From Limobrevibacterium gyesilva (GTDB taxonomy: Bacteria; Pseudomonadota; Alphaproteobacteria; Acetobacterales; Acetobacteraceae): a DNA stretch of 64,000 nt. Positions within the stretch are counted from its first letter, which is position 1; each line of letters opens with the position of its first letter. A model generated the notes under the pieces. It was not told where the DNA came from. It ran no database searches and saw only the letters and a program-made list of their open reading frames with translations. The DNA is taken from the NCBI RefSeq assembly GCF_025989185.1, contig NZ_JAPDNT010000012.1:1-64000 (forward strand). The letters are read 5' to 3'. The position numbers and the translations under genes are program-made. Of this stretch, positions 15,939 through 23,898 are shown one piece after another.

Positions 15939-16304
15939 ATGAGGCGGTTCCGCCCGGTTCTCGCGCGTGTTCTCGCCGCTCTGTTGTTGCTGCAATGGGG
16001 CGGTGGGCCTGCACATTGCCTGGCGATGGCGGCCGTGCAGGCCTATCCGCACACGGAGCTGTGCCTCGCGCCGGGCAGCTCGCTCGGCGATCCCGGGCCG
16101 CGGGACCGGACACACCAGGCTTCGGACCACACCTGCCCCGCATGCCATGCGCTGGGCCATGCCGTGGTGCCGCCGCAGACCACGACGGTGCCGCAGCGCA
16201 TTGCGTGGTCCGTGACGCTGCCGCCGGCGCCCCAGCCGGCGCTGGGTCCCGCGGCGCCACGCGCGCCGCCGCTGCAGCCACGCGCACCCCCTGCCCTGTC
16301 CTGA
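15939..16304 (+). CDS. Small exported DUF2946-like protein
   Basis: A 121-residue protein starting MRRFRPVLARVLAALLLLQW, an N-terminal signal or anchor. It contains DHTCPACHALGHAVVPP, a CxxC-H arrangement seen in DUF2946-type small proteins that accompany copper genes, and a Pro-rich end (PPAPQPALG to PRAPPALS). The CPAC-H cluster could bind a soft metal; this is inference. AAGGAG lies three bases before the ATG. It is 31 bases downstream of dmeF and 75 bases upstream of the envelope protein gene, so it is probably part of the same metal-handling transcription unit. Confidence 0.62.
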   Translation: MRRFRPVLARVLAALLLLQWGGGPAHCLAMAAVQAYPHTELCLAPGSSLGDPGPRDRTHQASDHTCPACHALGHAVVPPQTTTVPQRIAWSVTLPPAPQPALGPAAPRAPPLQPRAPPALS

Positions 16305-16379
16305 TCCGATCGGAAGCCGGCGGCCCTGCCTGAACGGGGGCCGCATTTGCCTTCATCTGCTCTGACAGGAAGCGGTTCG

Positions 16380-17327
16380 ATGAACCAACTGACCTTGCCA
16401 CGCGCGGCCTGTGCGGCCGTCTGGCTGCTCGGCCTCGCCCACGCAACCCGCGCCGACGCGCACGGCATCGCCGGGGCGCGCGTCTTCGTGACGACACTGA
16501 CCGTCGACGATCCGGCGGTCGCCGATGAAGCGTCCCTGCCGACATTCAGCTGGATGCTGCAAGGCGCCGATGGCGGCCCGGGCCAGACCAACGAGTACAA
16601 TCTCAACGTCGAATGGGACAAGCGGATCACCGAGCATTTCGGACTGGGCTTCAACTCCGGCTTCACGGCGTTGCAGACCCTGAACGACAAGACCCGCTAT
16701 GGCTGGCAGGACCTTGTGGTCACCGCGAAGTACCAGGCCTATGTGAGCGCCGCGCACGAATTCATGCTGTCGGTCGGCGTGGTACGCGAGTTCGGGCGGA
16801 CGGGTACGGCCTCGATCGGCGCCGACCAGTATGGCTTCACCCAGCCGACCGTCTATTTCGGCAAGGGGCTGGGCGACCTGCCGATCGGCTGGCTGCGCCC
16901 GTTGGCCATCACCGGCGAGCTGGGTTTCGCGGCGGCCGATGTCGCGCTGAAGCAGAACCCGGATGGGTCGTTCAACAACGGCTATGCCAACCGCTGGGTC
17001 GGCGGGATGTCGATCCAGTACAGCATCCCCTACCTGCAATCGCAGGTGAAGGATCTGGGCCTGCCCGGCTGGCTCGGACGCATGACGCCGCTGGTGGAGA
17101 TCACCTGGTCGTCGCCGACGCAGCGGCCGAACAACCTGCCGATGCAGCTGCTGTTCGCGCCCGGCGTGGTCTATTCGGGCGACACCTGGCAGTTCGGCAT
17201 CGAGGCGCTGATTCCCGGCAACAGCAACACCGGGAAGCATGTCGGCGTGATCGCGCAGTACCATCTGTTCTTCGACGACCTGTTCCCGCACAGCCTGGGC
17301 AAGCCGGTCGTCGACTGGTTCCGCTGA
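16380..17327 (+). CDS. Exported envelope protein of unknown function, probable beta-barrel
   Basis: A 315-residue protein with a cleavable leader (CAAVWLLGLAHATRADA). The mature chain has regularly spaced amphipathic beta segments rich in aromatic residues (EYNLNVEWDKRI, HFGLGFNSGFTAL, VTAKYQAYVSAAHEFMLSVG, YANRWVGGMSIQYSIPYLQ, GVYSG-like strands) and ends IAQYHLFFDDLFP to VVDWFR. That pattern suggests an outer-membrane barrel. I do not recognise a named family. AGGAAG lies upstream of ATG 16380. It sits between the DUF2946-like gene and copC, with the same orientation and short gaps, so a role in metal passage or sensing at the envelope is plausible but unproven. Confidence 0.6.
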   Translation: MNQLTLPRAACAAVWLLGLAHATRADAHGIAGARVFVTTLTVDDPAVADEASLPTFSWMLQGADGGPGQTNEYNLNVEWDKRITEHFGLGFNSGFTALQTLNDKTRYGWQDLVVTAKYQAYVSAAHEFMLSVGVVREFGRTGTASIGADQYGFTQPTVYFGKGLGDLPIGWLRPLAITGELGFAAADVALKQNPDGSFNNGYANRWVGGMSIQYSIPYLQSQVKDLGLPGWLGRMTPLVEITWSSPTQRPNNLPMQLLFAPGVVYSGDTWQFGIEALIPGNSNTGKHVGVIAQYHLFFDDLFPHSLGKPVVDWFR

Positions 17328-17388
17328 GCCGATGGGCCGGGCCCGTTCGCGCGGACCGGCCCACACCCCGCCTGAGGAGAGGACAGCG

Positions 17389-17763
17389 ATGCGCCCCGTT
17401 TCCCTGGCCGTCCTGACCGCGATCGCCTGCCTGTCCGCGGCGCCGGCGTTCGCGCATGCCTTGCTTCGGCGTTCGGTGCCGCCCGTGGGCGCCACGGTGC
17501 AAACGCCGCCGGCGGCCGTCACGATCACCTTCACCGAGGCAGTGGAGCCGCGCTTCAGCAGCATCACGGTGCAGGACGCCGCCGGCAACCGGGTGGATGC
17601 CGGCGACACGCACGCCGATCCCGCCGACGCGAAGCAGCTCAGCGTCAGCCTGACTCCGCTGCCGCCCGGAACCTACACGATCACCTGGCATGTCACCTCG
17701 GTGGACACGCACAGGACCGAAGGCAGCTTCACCGTCACGGTGGCGCCCAGGGGGACGCCGTGA
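17389..17763 (+). CDS. copC: CopC-family periplasmic copper-binding protein
   Basis: A 124-residue periplasmic protein. The leader ends AAPAFA, so the mature chain starts with His23 (HALLRRSVPPVG), the N-terminal copper ligand of CopC. The second site motif is at the C-terminus, WHVTSVDTHRTEGSF, with His, Asp and His in the Cu(II) arrangement HxxxxDxH. There is no Met-rich Cu(I) loop, so this is the Cu(II)-only short type. GAGGAGAGG precedes the start. Its stop lies 20 bases before the start chosen for the CopD fusion. CopC is thought to deliver copper to or from CopD. Confidence 0.9.
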   Translation: MRPVSLAVLTAIACLSAAPAFAHALLRRSVPPVGATVQTPPAAVTITFTEAVEPRFSSITVQDAAGNRVDAGDTHADPADAKQLSVSLTPLPPGTYTITWHVTSVDTHRTEGSFTVTVAPRGTP

Positions 17764-17782
17764 GTCCGGGTTCGCCCTGACC

Positions 17783-19678
17783 GTGGCGACGATCGACATC
17801 GCAGCATCGGTTTTGCGCGCGATGCATCTGCTGGCGCTGCTGTCGCTGTTCGGCACGCTGGCCAGCCTCGCGGTGGTCGCACCCCCGGCGCTGGCGGCAG
17901 GAGGGGCGGCCGGCGCGGCCGCGCACCGCCGGCTGGTGGGCCTGGCACGCGGCAGCGCCGTGCTGGCGCTGGTCGGCGGCATCTTGTGGCTGGGCGCGGC
18001 AACCGCCGTGATCGCCGGCGCCGACACGCTGGCGGCAACCATCGCCGTGCTGCCGACCGTGGCGCTGCGCACCCGCTTCGGCCAGTTGCTGCTGCTGCGC
18101 CTGCTGCTGCTGGTCGTGGCCTTCCCGCTGCTGCGGGTGCGCCGCGGCGTCCTGCCCGTGCCGTTGGTCCTGGCGGGGGTCGCCCTGGCCTTGCAGGGGG
18201 CGCTGGGGCACGCCGGCGCGGTCGGCGGCAGCACCGGCGCGGGGCTGCTGGGCTCGGAACTGCTGCACCTGCTGGCGGCCGGCGCCTGGCTTGGCGGCCT
18301 GGCGCCGCTGCTGGTGCTGACCGCCACCCTGCCGGCGCCGGCCGTGGCGATGGCGCTGCGGCGTTTCTCGCCGCTCGGCGTGTCCGCCGTGCTGGTGCTG
18401 GCAGGCACGGCGCTGGCGCAGGCGAGCGCGTTCATCGGCGGCCTGTCGGGCCTGCTCGGCACGGGATACGGCCACATCGCCACGCTGAAGCTGTCGCTGT
18501 TCCTGCTGCTGGTGATGGTGGCGGCCGTCAACCGGTTCGTGCTCACCGAGCGGCTCGCGGGGATTCGCCCCGCCCGCATGCGTCCCGCGCGGGCCCGCCT
18601 GTTGCTGCTGCTGGCGCTGGCCTGCGAAGTGACCGCGGGGGCATCGGTCGTGGCTGCGGCGGCCTTCCTCGCCGCGTCGATGCCGGCGACGCATCAGCAA
18701 CCGATCTGGCCATTCGCCTGGCGCCCGAGCCTGACGGCGCTGGCCGATCCCGCGCTTCGGCGCGCGGTAATCGCGGCGGCGCTGGCTTGCGGCGTGGCGG
18801 GCGCGCTGGCGGCGATGGGGCTCGCGTGGCGGCGGGTCCGCTGGCCGGCCCTTGCTGCGTCCGCGGTCGTCCTGGCGCTGGCGGTGCCGCATCTGCAGCC
18901 GCTGCTGATCCCGGCCTACCCGTCCAGCTTCTACACCTCGCCCACCGAATTCGCCGATAGCGCCATCGTGCGCGGTGCCCGGCTGTTCGAGCGGAACTGC
19001 GCGGTCTGCCATGGAGCCTCCGGCCACGGCGACGGCCCGGCCGCTCGCGCGTCGCCGGTGCCGCCGGCCGACCTGACGGCGGAGCATTTGTGGGCGCACA
19101 CCGATGGCGAGTTGTTCTGGTACCTCTCCCACGGCATCGACCGCCCGGATGGCAGCCAGACAATGCCCGGCTTCGCCGGCCGGCTGTCGAGCGAGGCACG
19201 CTGGCAATTGATCGACTTCCTGCGCGCCCATAATGCCGGGGAAAACATGCGGGTCTTCGGCACGTGGCCGCACCCGCTGCCGGTGCCCCAGTTCGACGCG
19301 GATTGCGCGGACGGGCGGGCCATCAACATGGATGACCTGCGCCGACGGGTGCTGCGCTTCGTCGCCGCGCCCACTGCCAGGATGCCGCCGGTCGTGGATA
19401 TCGAGGTCACGACGATCCTCCTTGCCGGGAAGCGGCCAATCGAGCCGGACCCCGCCGCGTGCGTGGCCAATGCGGCGGAGACCTGGGCGGCCTTCGCCAT
19501 CATTGCCGGCGTGCCGCAGGAGGGTCTGGCGGGGGCGCAGTTCGTGGCGGACCGGAATGGCTGGCTGCGGGCGCTGTGGCGGCCGGGCGAGCCGATGACG
19601 CTGGCGGAGGTGATCCGTGACATTGCCGCGCATCCGTTGCCGCTCAGTGCCGGGGGGGTGCAGGGGCACCGGCATTGA
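17783..19678 (+). CDS. CopD-like membrane protein fused to a c-type cytochrome domain
   Basis: A protein of about 631 residues. Residues 1-385 form a CopD-like membrane part of about nine segments (GHAGAVGGSTGAGLLGSEL, LLHLLAAGAWLGGLAPLLVL with the HxxxxGxWLGGL motif, LKLSLFLLLVMVAAVNRFVL). A periplasmic cytochrome c domain follows: NCAVCHGASGHGDGPAA with C-x-x-C-H at about 406-410 and TMPGF, a likely Met ligand, near 460. The C-terminal 130 residues (VVDIEVTTILLAGKRP, RNGWLRALW) are unassigned. The start is uncertain: GTG 17783 is the first good in-frame start after copC, ATG 17822 is possible, neither with a strong ribosome site. The fusion links copper transport to electron transfer. Confidence 0.82.
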   Translation: MATIDIAASVLRAMHLLALLSLFGTLASLAVVAPPALAAGGAAGAAAHRRLVGLARGSAVLALVGGILWLGAATAVIAGADTLAATIAVLPTVALRTRFGQLLLLRLLLLVVAFPLLRVRRGVLPVPLVLAGVALALQGALGHAGAVGGSTGAGLLGSELLHLLAAGAWLGGLAPLLVLTATLPAPAVAMALRRFSPLGVSAVLVLAGTALAQASAFIGGLSGLLGTGYGHIATLKLSLFLLLVMVAAVNRFVLTERLAGIRPARMRPARARLLLLLALACEVTAGASVVAAAAFLAASMPATHQQPIWPFAWRPSLTALADPALRRAVIAAALACGVAGALAAMGLAWRRVRWPALAASAVVLALAVPHLQPLLIPAYPSSFYTSPTEFADSAIVRGARLFERNCAVCHGASGHGDGPAARASPVPPADLTAEHLWAHTDGELFWYLSHGIDRPDGSQTMPGFAGRLSSEARWQLIDFLRAHNAGENMRVFGTWPHPLPVPQFDADCADGRAINMDDLRRRVLRFVAAPTARMPPVVDIEVTTILLAGKRPIEPDPAACVANAAETWAAFAIIAGVPQEGLAGAQFVADRNGWLRALWRPGEPMTLAEVIRDIAAHPLPLSAGGVQGHRH

Positions 19679-19696
19679 CACGGTGCGGTGGCTTAC

Positions 19697-19738
19697 CCCT
19701 CACCCCAGCCCTCTCCCGCAAGGGGAGAGGGGGTTTTT
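19697..19738. terminator. GC-rich hairpin with T-run; dispersed CCCTCTCCC-type repeat
   Basis: CCCTCTCCC (19709-19717) pairs with GGGAGAGGG (19723-19731) across a short loop and is followed by GGTTTTT. It stands between two convergent genes. The block CCCTCACCCCAGCCCTCTCC and its complement is a dispersed repeat familiar from many proteobacteria. It probably ends the CopD transcript. Confidence 0.65.
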
Positions 19739-19747
19739 ACCGTCGCG

Positions 19748-20974
19748 CTACTTCACTTCGACGAGGGCGACGCGGTTCACGCCGCTTTCGGCCAGGACGA
19801 GGTTGCCGTCGCGGGTGGTCATCATGTTGCGCACCACGCCGCCGCCGGCGGGGATCTTCCAGGTCTGGAATGTCCGCGCCGCGAGGTCGAAGCGCACCAG
19901 GGCATTGGGGCTCACGCCGGTCTCGACATACCACACCGCACCCTTCAGCACGGCGATGGCATAGGGCTGGGAGTTGGGGCCGCCAGGCAATGCGAATTCG
20001 CGCGCGGCACCCGTTGCCGGATCGAAGCGGCCGAGCTGGCCGCGGGCGTAGTCGGTGTACCAGATGATGTCGTCGGGTGTGATGGCGATGCGGCGCGGGC
20101 GGGTGCCGGGGTTGGGCAGGACATGCTCGGTCACGTGCATCGTGACGGGGTCGATGCTGCCGAGGCGATTGGTGCCGAACTCGTCGAAGAACGGGATGCC
20201 CTTCGAGGTGAACACCAGGCCGTACGGCAGCGCGCGCGGCGTGGGGACGGTGACGAGGCGGATGGCGCCGGTGCCGGGATCGAGGCGGCCGATCATGTTG
20301 CCGCCCTGCACGGTGAACCACAGGGTACCGTTGCGGTCGAATAGCGGCGTGTGCGGGTCGCGCGCCTTCGGGTCCGGCAGGCGGTATTCCGTGAATTTGC
20401 CGGTGCGCGGGTCGAGCCGGCCGATCAGGCCGGAGAAGTTGCCAGTATACCAGATGTCGCCCTGGGCGTCGGCGACCAGGCCGTGCGGACCGGCATTCGG
20501 CGTGGGCGTCTGGAATTCCTGGATGTGGCCGGTCGCGGGATCGACCCGGCCGAGCAGGTTGGCCATATGGCCGGAATACCAGATGGCGCCATCGGCGGTG
20601 GCAAGCGGGTCGTGCGGGCGCGCGCCGGGCGTGGGCACGACCCATTCGCGAAAGGACACCTGGGTGCTGCCTTCAAGGGCGACGGCGGCGGGCCGGACTT
20701 TCGGCGGGAAATGGGCGATGAGGTAATCGGTGATGGTGGCGACCTGCTCCGGCGCGATCGGGGCACCGACATTGCGCATCATGGCGACGACTTTGCGCCA
20801 GTCCTGCGGGCTGTAGCCGGAGGCCGTCAGGCGACGGACCTCGTGGCAGCCGGTGCAGGCGGCTTCCACTTCCACCTTGCCGGGACCGTCGGGCAGCTGG
20901 TTCTGGGCGAGGGCCGGGGCTGCCGCGCCGAGCAGCAGGGCGAACGGGATCGCTATGCGGGCCGGGTGCGGCAT
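19748..20974 (-). CDS. Virginiamycin B lyase-like beta-propeller with N-terminal cytochrome c segment
   Basis: A 408-residue exported protein. After the leader (FALLLGAAAPALAQ) a short heme-binding segment shows ACTGCHEV (C40, C43, H44) followed by WRKVVAMMRNVGAPIAP, as in the cytochrome part of quinohemoprotein amine dehydrogenases. Residues about 110-405 are a Vgb-like propeller: repeated GRVDPATG, IGRLDPRTGKFTEY, GPHGLVADAQGDIWYTG, RLDPGTGAIR and WYTDYARGQLGRFDPATG. Start 20974 is the second of two ATGs and has the better spacing from GGAGG. True Vgb opens streptogramin B lactones; periplasmic propellers with heme more likely bind or oxidise something else. Convergent with the CopD-cytochrome gene, so another periplasmic redox protein in the group. 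Confidence 0.83.
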   Translation of the reverse strand: MPHPARIAIPFALLLGAAAPALAQNQLPDGPGKVEVEAACTGCHEVRRLTASGYSPQDWRKVVAMMRNVGAPIAPEQVATITDYLIAHFPPKVRPAAVALEGSTQVSFREWVVPTPGARPHDPLATADGAIWYSGHMANLLGRVDPATGHIQEFQTPTPNAGPHGLVADAQGDIWYTGNFSGLIGRLDPRTGKFTEYRLPDPKARDPHTPLFDRNGTLWFTVQGGNMIGRLDPGTGAIRLVTVPTPRALPYGLVFTSKGIPFFDEFGTNRLGSIDPVTMHVTEHVLPNPGTRPRRIAITPDDIIWYTDYARGQLGRFDPATGAAREFALPGGPNSQPYAIAVLKGAVWYVETGVSPNALVRFDLAARTFQTWKIPAGGGVVRNMMTTRDGNLVLAESGVNRVALVEVK

Positions 20975-21110
20975 CATTCCTCCGTTCGGGAAGACATTGC
21001 GCTGTGGTAGCGGGGAGCATAGCAGGATCGTGGCGTGGGCGGCACCTTGCCACTGCGGTTGCCGCGCCCGCAGAGTCGCCGCCCCGCACGATGCACGAGG
21101 ACGCCTGCCG

Positions 21111-22643
21111 ATGCCGAACGCCGCCGCGGAGCGGATCCCGCCGCTGGAGAGGACCCTCCCTGCCCTGCTGGTGCGGCAGGCGGCGCTGTACGGGGACCGC
21201 ATCCTGTTCCGCGCTGGTGACGTGGCCTGGCGCTATGCGGACATGCCCGGCGTCGCGGCGCGGTCGGCGGGGCGATTGCTGGCGGCGGGCGTCGCGGCGG
21301 GTGATCGCGTGGCGATCATGAGCGGCAACCGGGCGGAGTTCCTGGAGCTGTTCCTGGGCTGCGCCTGGATGGGCGCGATCGCGGTGCCGGTGAACGTCGC
21401 CTCACGCGGGCCGCAGTTGCAGCACGTGCTGGACAATTCCGGGGCACGGCTGCTGGTGGTCGAGCCGGGGCTGGCGGCGGCGCTGGCGACGGTGGATCTG
21501 GGCGCGCTGACGGTCTGGCGGATCGAGGCGCTGCCGCCGGCAGGCGGGAACGTGCCGCCTGTCGCCGCCGGGCCGGGCGATACGGTGGCGATCCTCTACA
21601 CCAGCGGCACCACCGGGCCGTCGAAGGGCGTGTGCTGCCCGCAGGCGCAGATGTTGTGGTGGGGGTTCAACACCGCGGCGCTGCTGGGCGTCGGGCCGGG
21701 CGACGTGCTGTGCACGACGCTGCCGCTGTTTCATACCAACGCGCTCAACACCTTCTACCAGGCGCTGCTGCACGGGGCGACGATGGTGGTGGAGCGGCGG
21801 TTCTCGGCGTCGCGGTTCTGGCAGGCGATGGCGCAGAGCGGGGCCAGCGTGACCTATCTGCTGGGGGCGATGGTGCCGATCCTGCTGTCGCGGCCGGTGG
21901 CGGCGGAGGAACGTGCGCATCGCGTGCGCATCGCGCTGGCGCCGGGGGTTCCGGCGCAGTTCCATGAGGCGTTCACCGAGCGCACGGGGGTGCGGCTGCT
22001 GGACGGGTATGGCTCCACCGAGACCAATTTCGTGATCGGCACCACCATCGAGCACCAGCGGCCGGGAACGATGGGGCCGGTGGCGCCGGGGTTCGAGGCG
22101 CAGGTGGTGGACGCGCTGGACAACCCGTTGCCGGACGGGACGCCGGGCGAGCTGGTGCTGCGGGCGGAGGCGCCGTTCGCCTTCGCCACGGGGTATTGGG
22201 GCATGCCCGAGAAGACGGTGGAGGCGTGGCGCAACCTGCGCTTCCATACCGGCGACCGGGTGGTGCGCGATGCCGACGGGTATTTCCGCTTCGTCGACCG
22301 CATGAAGGATGCGATCCGCAGGCGGGGGGAGAACATCTCCGCCTACGAGGTGGAGCAGGTGCTGCTGGCGCATCCGCAAGTGGCGAATGCCGCGGTGTTT
22401 CCGGTGCGTGCGGACATGGCCGAGGACGAGGTGATGGCGGCCGTGGTGCCGGCCGAGGGCGGCGCGCCGGCACCGGAGGAGCTGATCGCGCACTGCACGC
22501 GGCTGCTGCCGTATTTCGCGGTGCCGCGCTATCTGGAGTTCGCCGATGCGTTGCCGGTGACCGAGAACGGCAAGGTGCGCAAATACGTGCTGATCGAACG
22601 GGGCGTGACTGCGGCGACCTGGGACCGGACCCGGGGCTTATAA
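21111..22643 (+). CDS. AMP-forming acyl-CoA synthetase (CaiC-like ATP-dependent ligase)
   Basis: A 510-residue ANL-superfamily ligase that activates a carboxylic acid to an acyl-AMP and then a CoA thioester. Motifs: ILYTSGTTGPSKGV (P-loop, about residue 162), the acyl-adenylate motif GYGSTETNF, HTGDRVVRDADGYFRFVDR, then KDAIRRRGENISAYEVE and the C-terminal catalytic lysine context TENGKVRKYVL (K about 495). The string PVNVASRGPQLQHVLDNSGA is typical of crotonobetaine/carnitine-CoA-ligase-like proteins, but the substrate is open. Start 21111 follows a weak GAGGA. Followed 73 bases on by the OpgC-like gene; no obvious pathway link. Confidence 0.87.
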   Translation: MPNAAAERIPPLERTLPALLVRQAALYGDRILFRAGDVAWRYADMPGVAARSAGRLLAAGVAAGDRVAIMSGNRAEFLELFLGCAWMGAIAVPVNVASRGPQLQHVLDNSGARLLVVEPGLAAALATVDLGALTVWRIEALPPAGGNVPPVAAGPGDTVAILYTSGTTGPSKGVCCPQAQMLWWGFNTAALLGVGPGDVLCTTLPLFHTNALNTFYQALLHGATMVVERRFSASRFWQAMAQSGASVTYLLGAMVPILLSRPVAAEERAHRVRIALAPGVPAQFHEAFTERTGVRLLDGYGSTETNFVIGTTIEHQRPGTMGPVAPGFEAQVVDALDNPLPDGTPGELVLRAEAPFAFATGYWGMPEKTVEAWRNLRFHTGDRVVRDADGYFRFVDRMKDAIRRRGENISAYEVEQVLLAHPQVANAAVFPVRADMAEDEVMAAVVPAEGGAPAPEELIAHCTRLLPYFAVPRYLEFADALPVTENGKVRKYVLIERGVTAATWDRTRGL

Positions 22644-22716
22644 GCCCGCTGTAACGCCCCCATTTCTGGCGGGTCAGCCGAGTGCCGCTGATGCACCGGA
22701 AGGCTTGCGATTGCCC

Positions 22717-23898
22717 ATGCATGCCCGCGTCCCCGCGCCGCCGCCCCGCGACACGCGCCTCGATGTGGTGCGCGGCTGGTTGCAGCTGACGATCTTCTTC
22801 AGCCATGCGTTCGGCTCGTTCGCCGGCGATTGGCTGGTCTACGGGTCGTGGGGGCTGTCGGACAGTTCGGAGCAGTTCGTGTTCCTGTCCGGGCTGGTAC
22901 TGGGCAGCGTGTTCGCCCGCATCGCCGCGCGGGACGGCGTTGCGGCGGCGACGCGGGACATGATGCGGCGGACGCTGCGGCTTTATCGCACGCATCTGCT
23001 GGTGTTCGCGCTGTTCGGCGCCATGGTGGTGGCGGCCGGCGCGGTGCTGCCGGGCGAGGCGCAGGGCATGGGGTGGGGCTTCATGCTGCGCCGTCCGCTG
23101 CCGGCGGCGGCGGCGGCGCTGACGCTGCTGTACCAGCCGGCGTTCATGGGCATCCTGCCGATCTTCATCTGGTGCATGCTCGCCCTGCCCGCTTTCGACG
23201 CGTTGCAGCGCCGCGTCGGCGAGGCGGCGCTGGCCGCGCCGGTGGGGCTGTACCTGCTGGTCCGCATGACCGGCCTGAACGTGCCCAGCCTGGGGCCGGA
23301 TACCGGCATCGCCTTCGATCCGTTCGCCTGGCAGGTGGTGTTCATGCTGGGCGCCTGGGTCGGCCGGCGGCGGCTGCTGCGCGGCCACGGCCTGCCGCGG
23401 CATGACGGCGTGACCGTGGCGGCGGTGCTGGTGCTGGCAGTGGGGTTGGCGGCGCGGCTGGCCTGGGCGGGGATCACGCCGTGGCCGCATCTGGACCCGT
23501 CGGCCTGGGTGGGCAAGGAGGAACTGGTGCCGCCGCGGCTGCTGCATGCGCTGGCGCTGGCCTGGCTGGTGGCCCGCTTCGTGCCCGCCGAGGCGCGCTG
23601 GATGCACACCGCGCCGTTCCGCGTGCTGGCGGCGATCGGGCGGCACAGCCTGCAGGTGTTCTGCGTCGGCCTGTTCCTGTCCTGGGGCGTGACGGCGGCG
23701 TTGCGGCTGTGGCCGGGGCATGCCTGGATCGATCCGGCGCTGATCGCGCTCGGCAGCGCGGTGATGGCCGGGGTGGCGTGGCGGCTGGACGGCGCGTTGC
23801 GGCGGCGGCGGGCGGAGGAGCGGCGTAACACGCCGCCGGGGCCAGAGTCCTCGCTGGGAAGGCCGATCTATCCGCACGGCACGGGAGCCACGCGATGA
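22717..23898 (+). CDS. OpgC-like integral membrane acyltransferase
   Basis: A 393-residue protein with about ten membrane segments. The N-terminal block RDTRLDVVRGWLQLTIFFSH and SDSSEQFVFLSGLVLGSVF is the OpgC signature; OpgC proteins add succinyl or similar groups to periplasmic glucans using an acyl donor. RRHSLQ-like text appears as IGRHSLQVFCVGLFLSWG near the C-terminus, also family-typical. No opgG or opgH gene is present here. Start 22717 was chosen; TTG 22711 has better spacing from GGAAGG and would add two residues. Its stop overlaps the next start in an ATGA arrangement. Function as a glucan modifier is inferred from family only. Confidence 0.82.
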   Translation: MHARVPAPPPRDTRLDVVRGWLQLTIFFSHAFGSFAGDWLVYGSWGLSDSSEQFVFLSGLVLGSVFARIAARDGVAAATRDMMRRTLRLYRTHLLVFALFGAMVVAAGAVLPGEAQGMGWGFMLRRPLPAAAAALTLLYQPAFMGILPIFIWCMLALPAFDALQRRVGEAALAAPVGLYLLVRMTGLNVPSLGPDTGIAFDPFAWQVVFMLGAWVGRRRLLRGHGLPRHDGVTVAAVLVLAVGLAARLAWAGITPWPHLDPSAWVGKEELVPPRLLHALALAWLVARFVPAEARWMHTAPFRVLAAIGRHSLQVFCVGLFLSWGVTAALRLWPGHAWIDPALIALGSAVMAGVAWRLDGALRRRRAEERRNTPPGPESSLGRPIYPHGTGATR

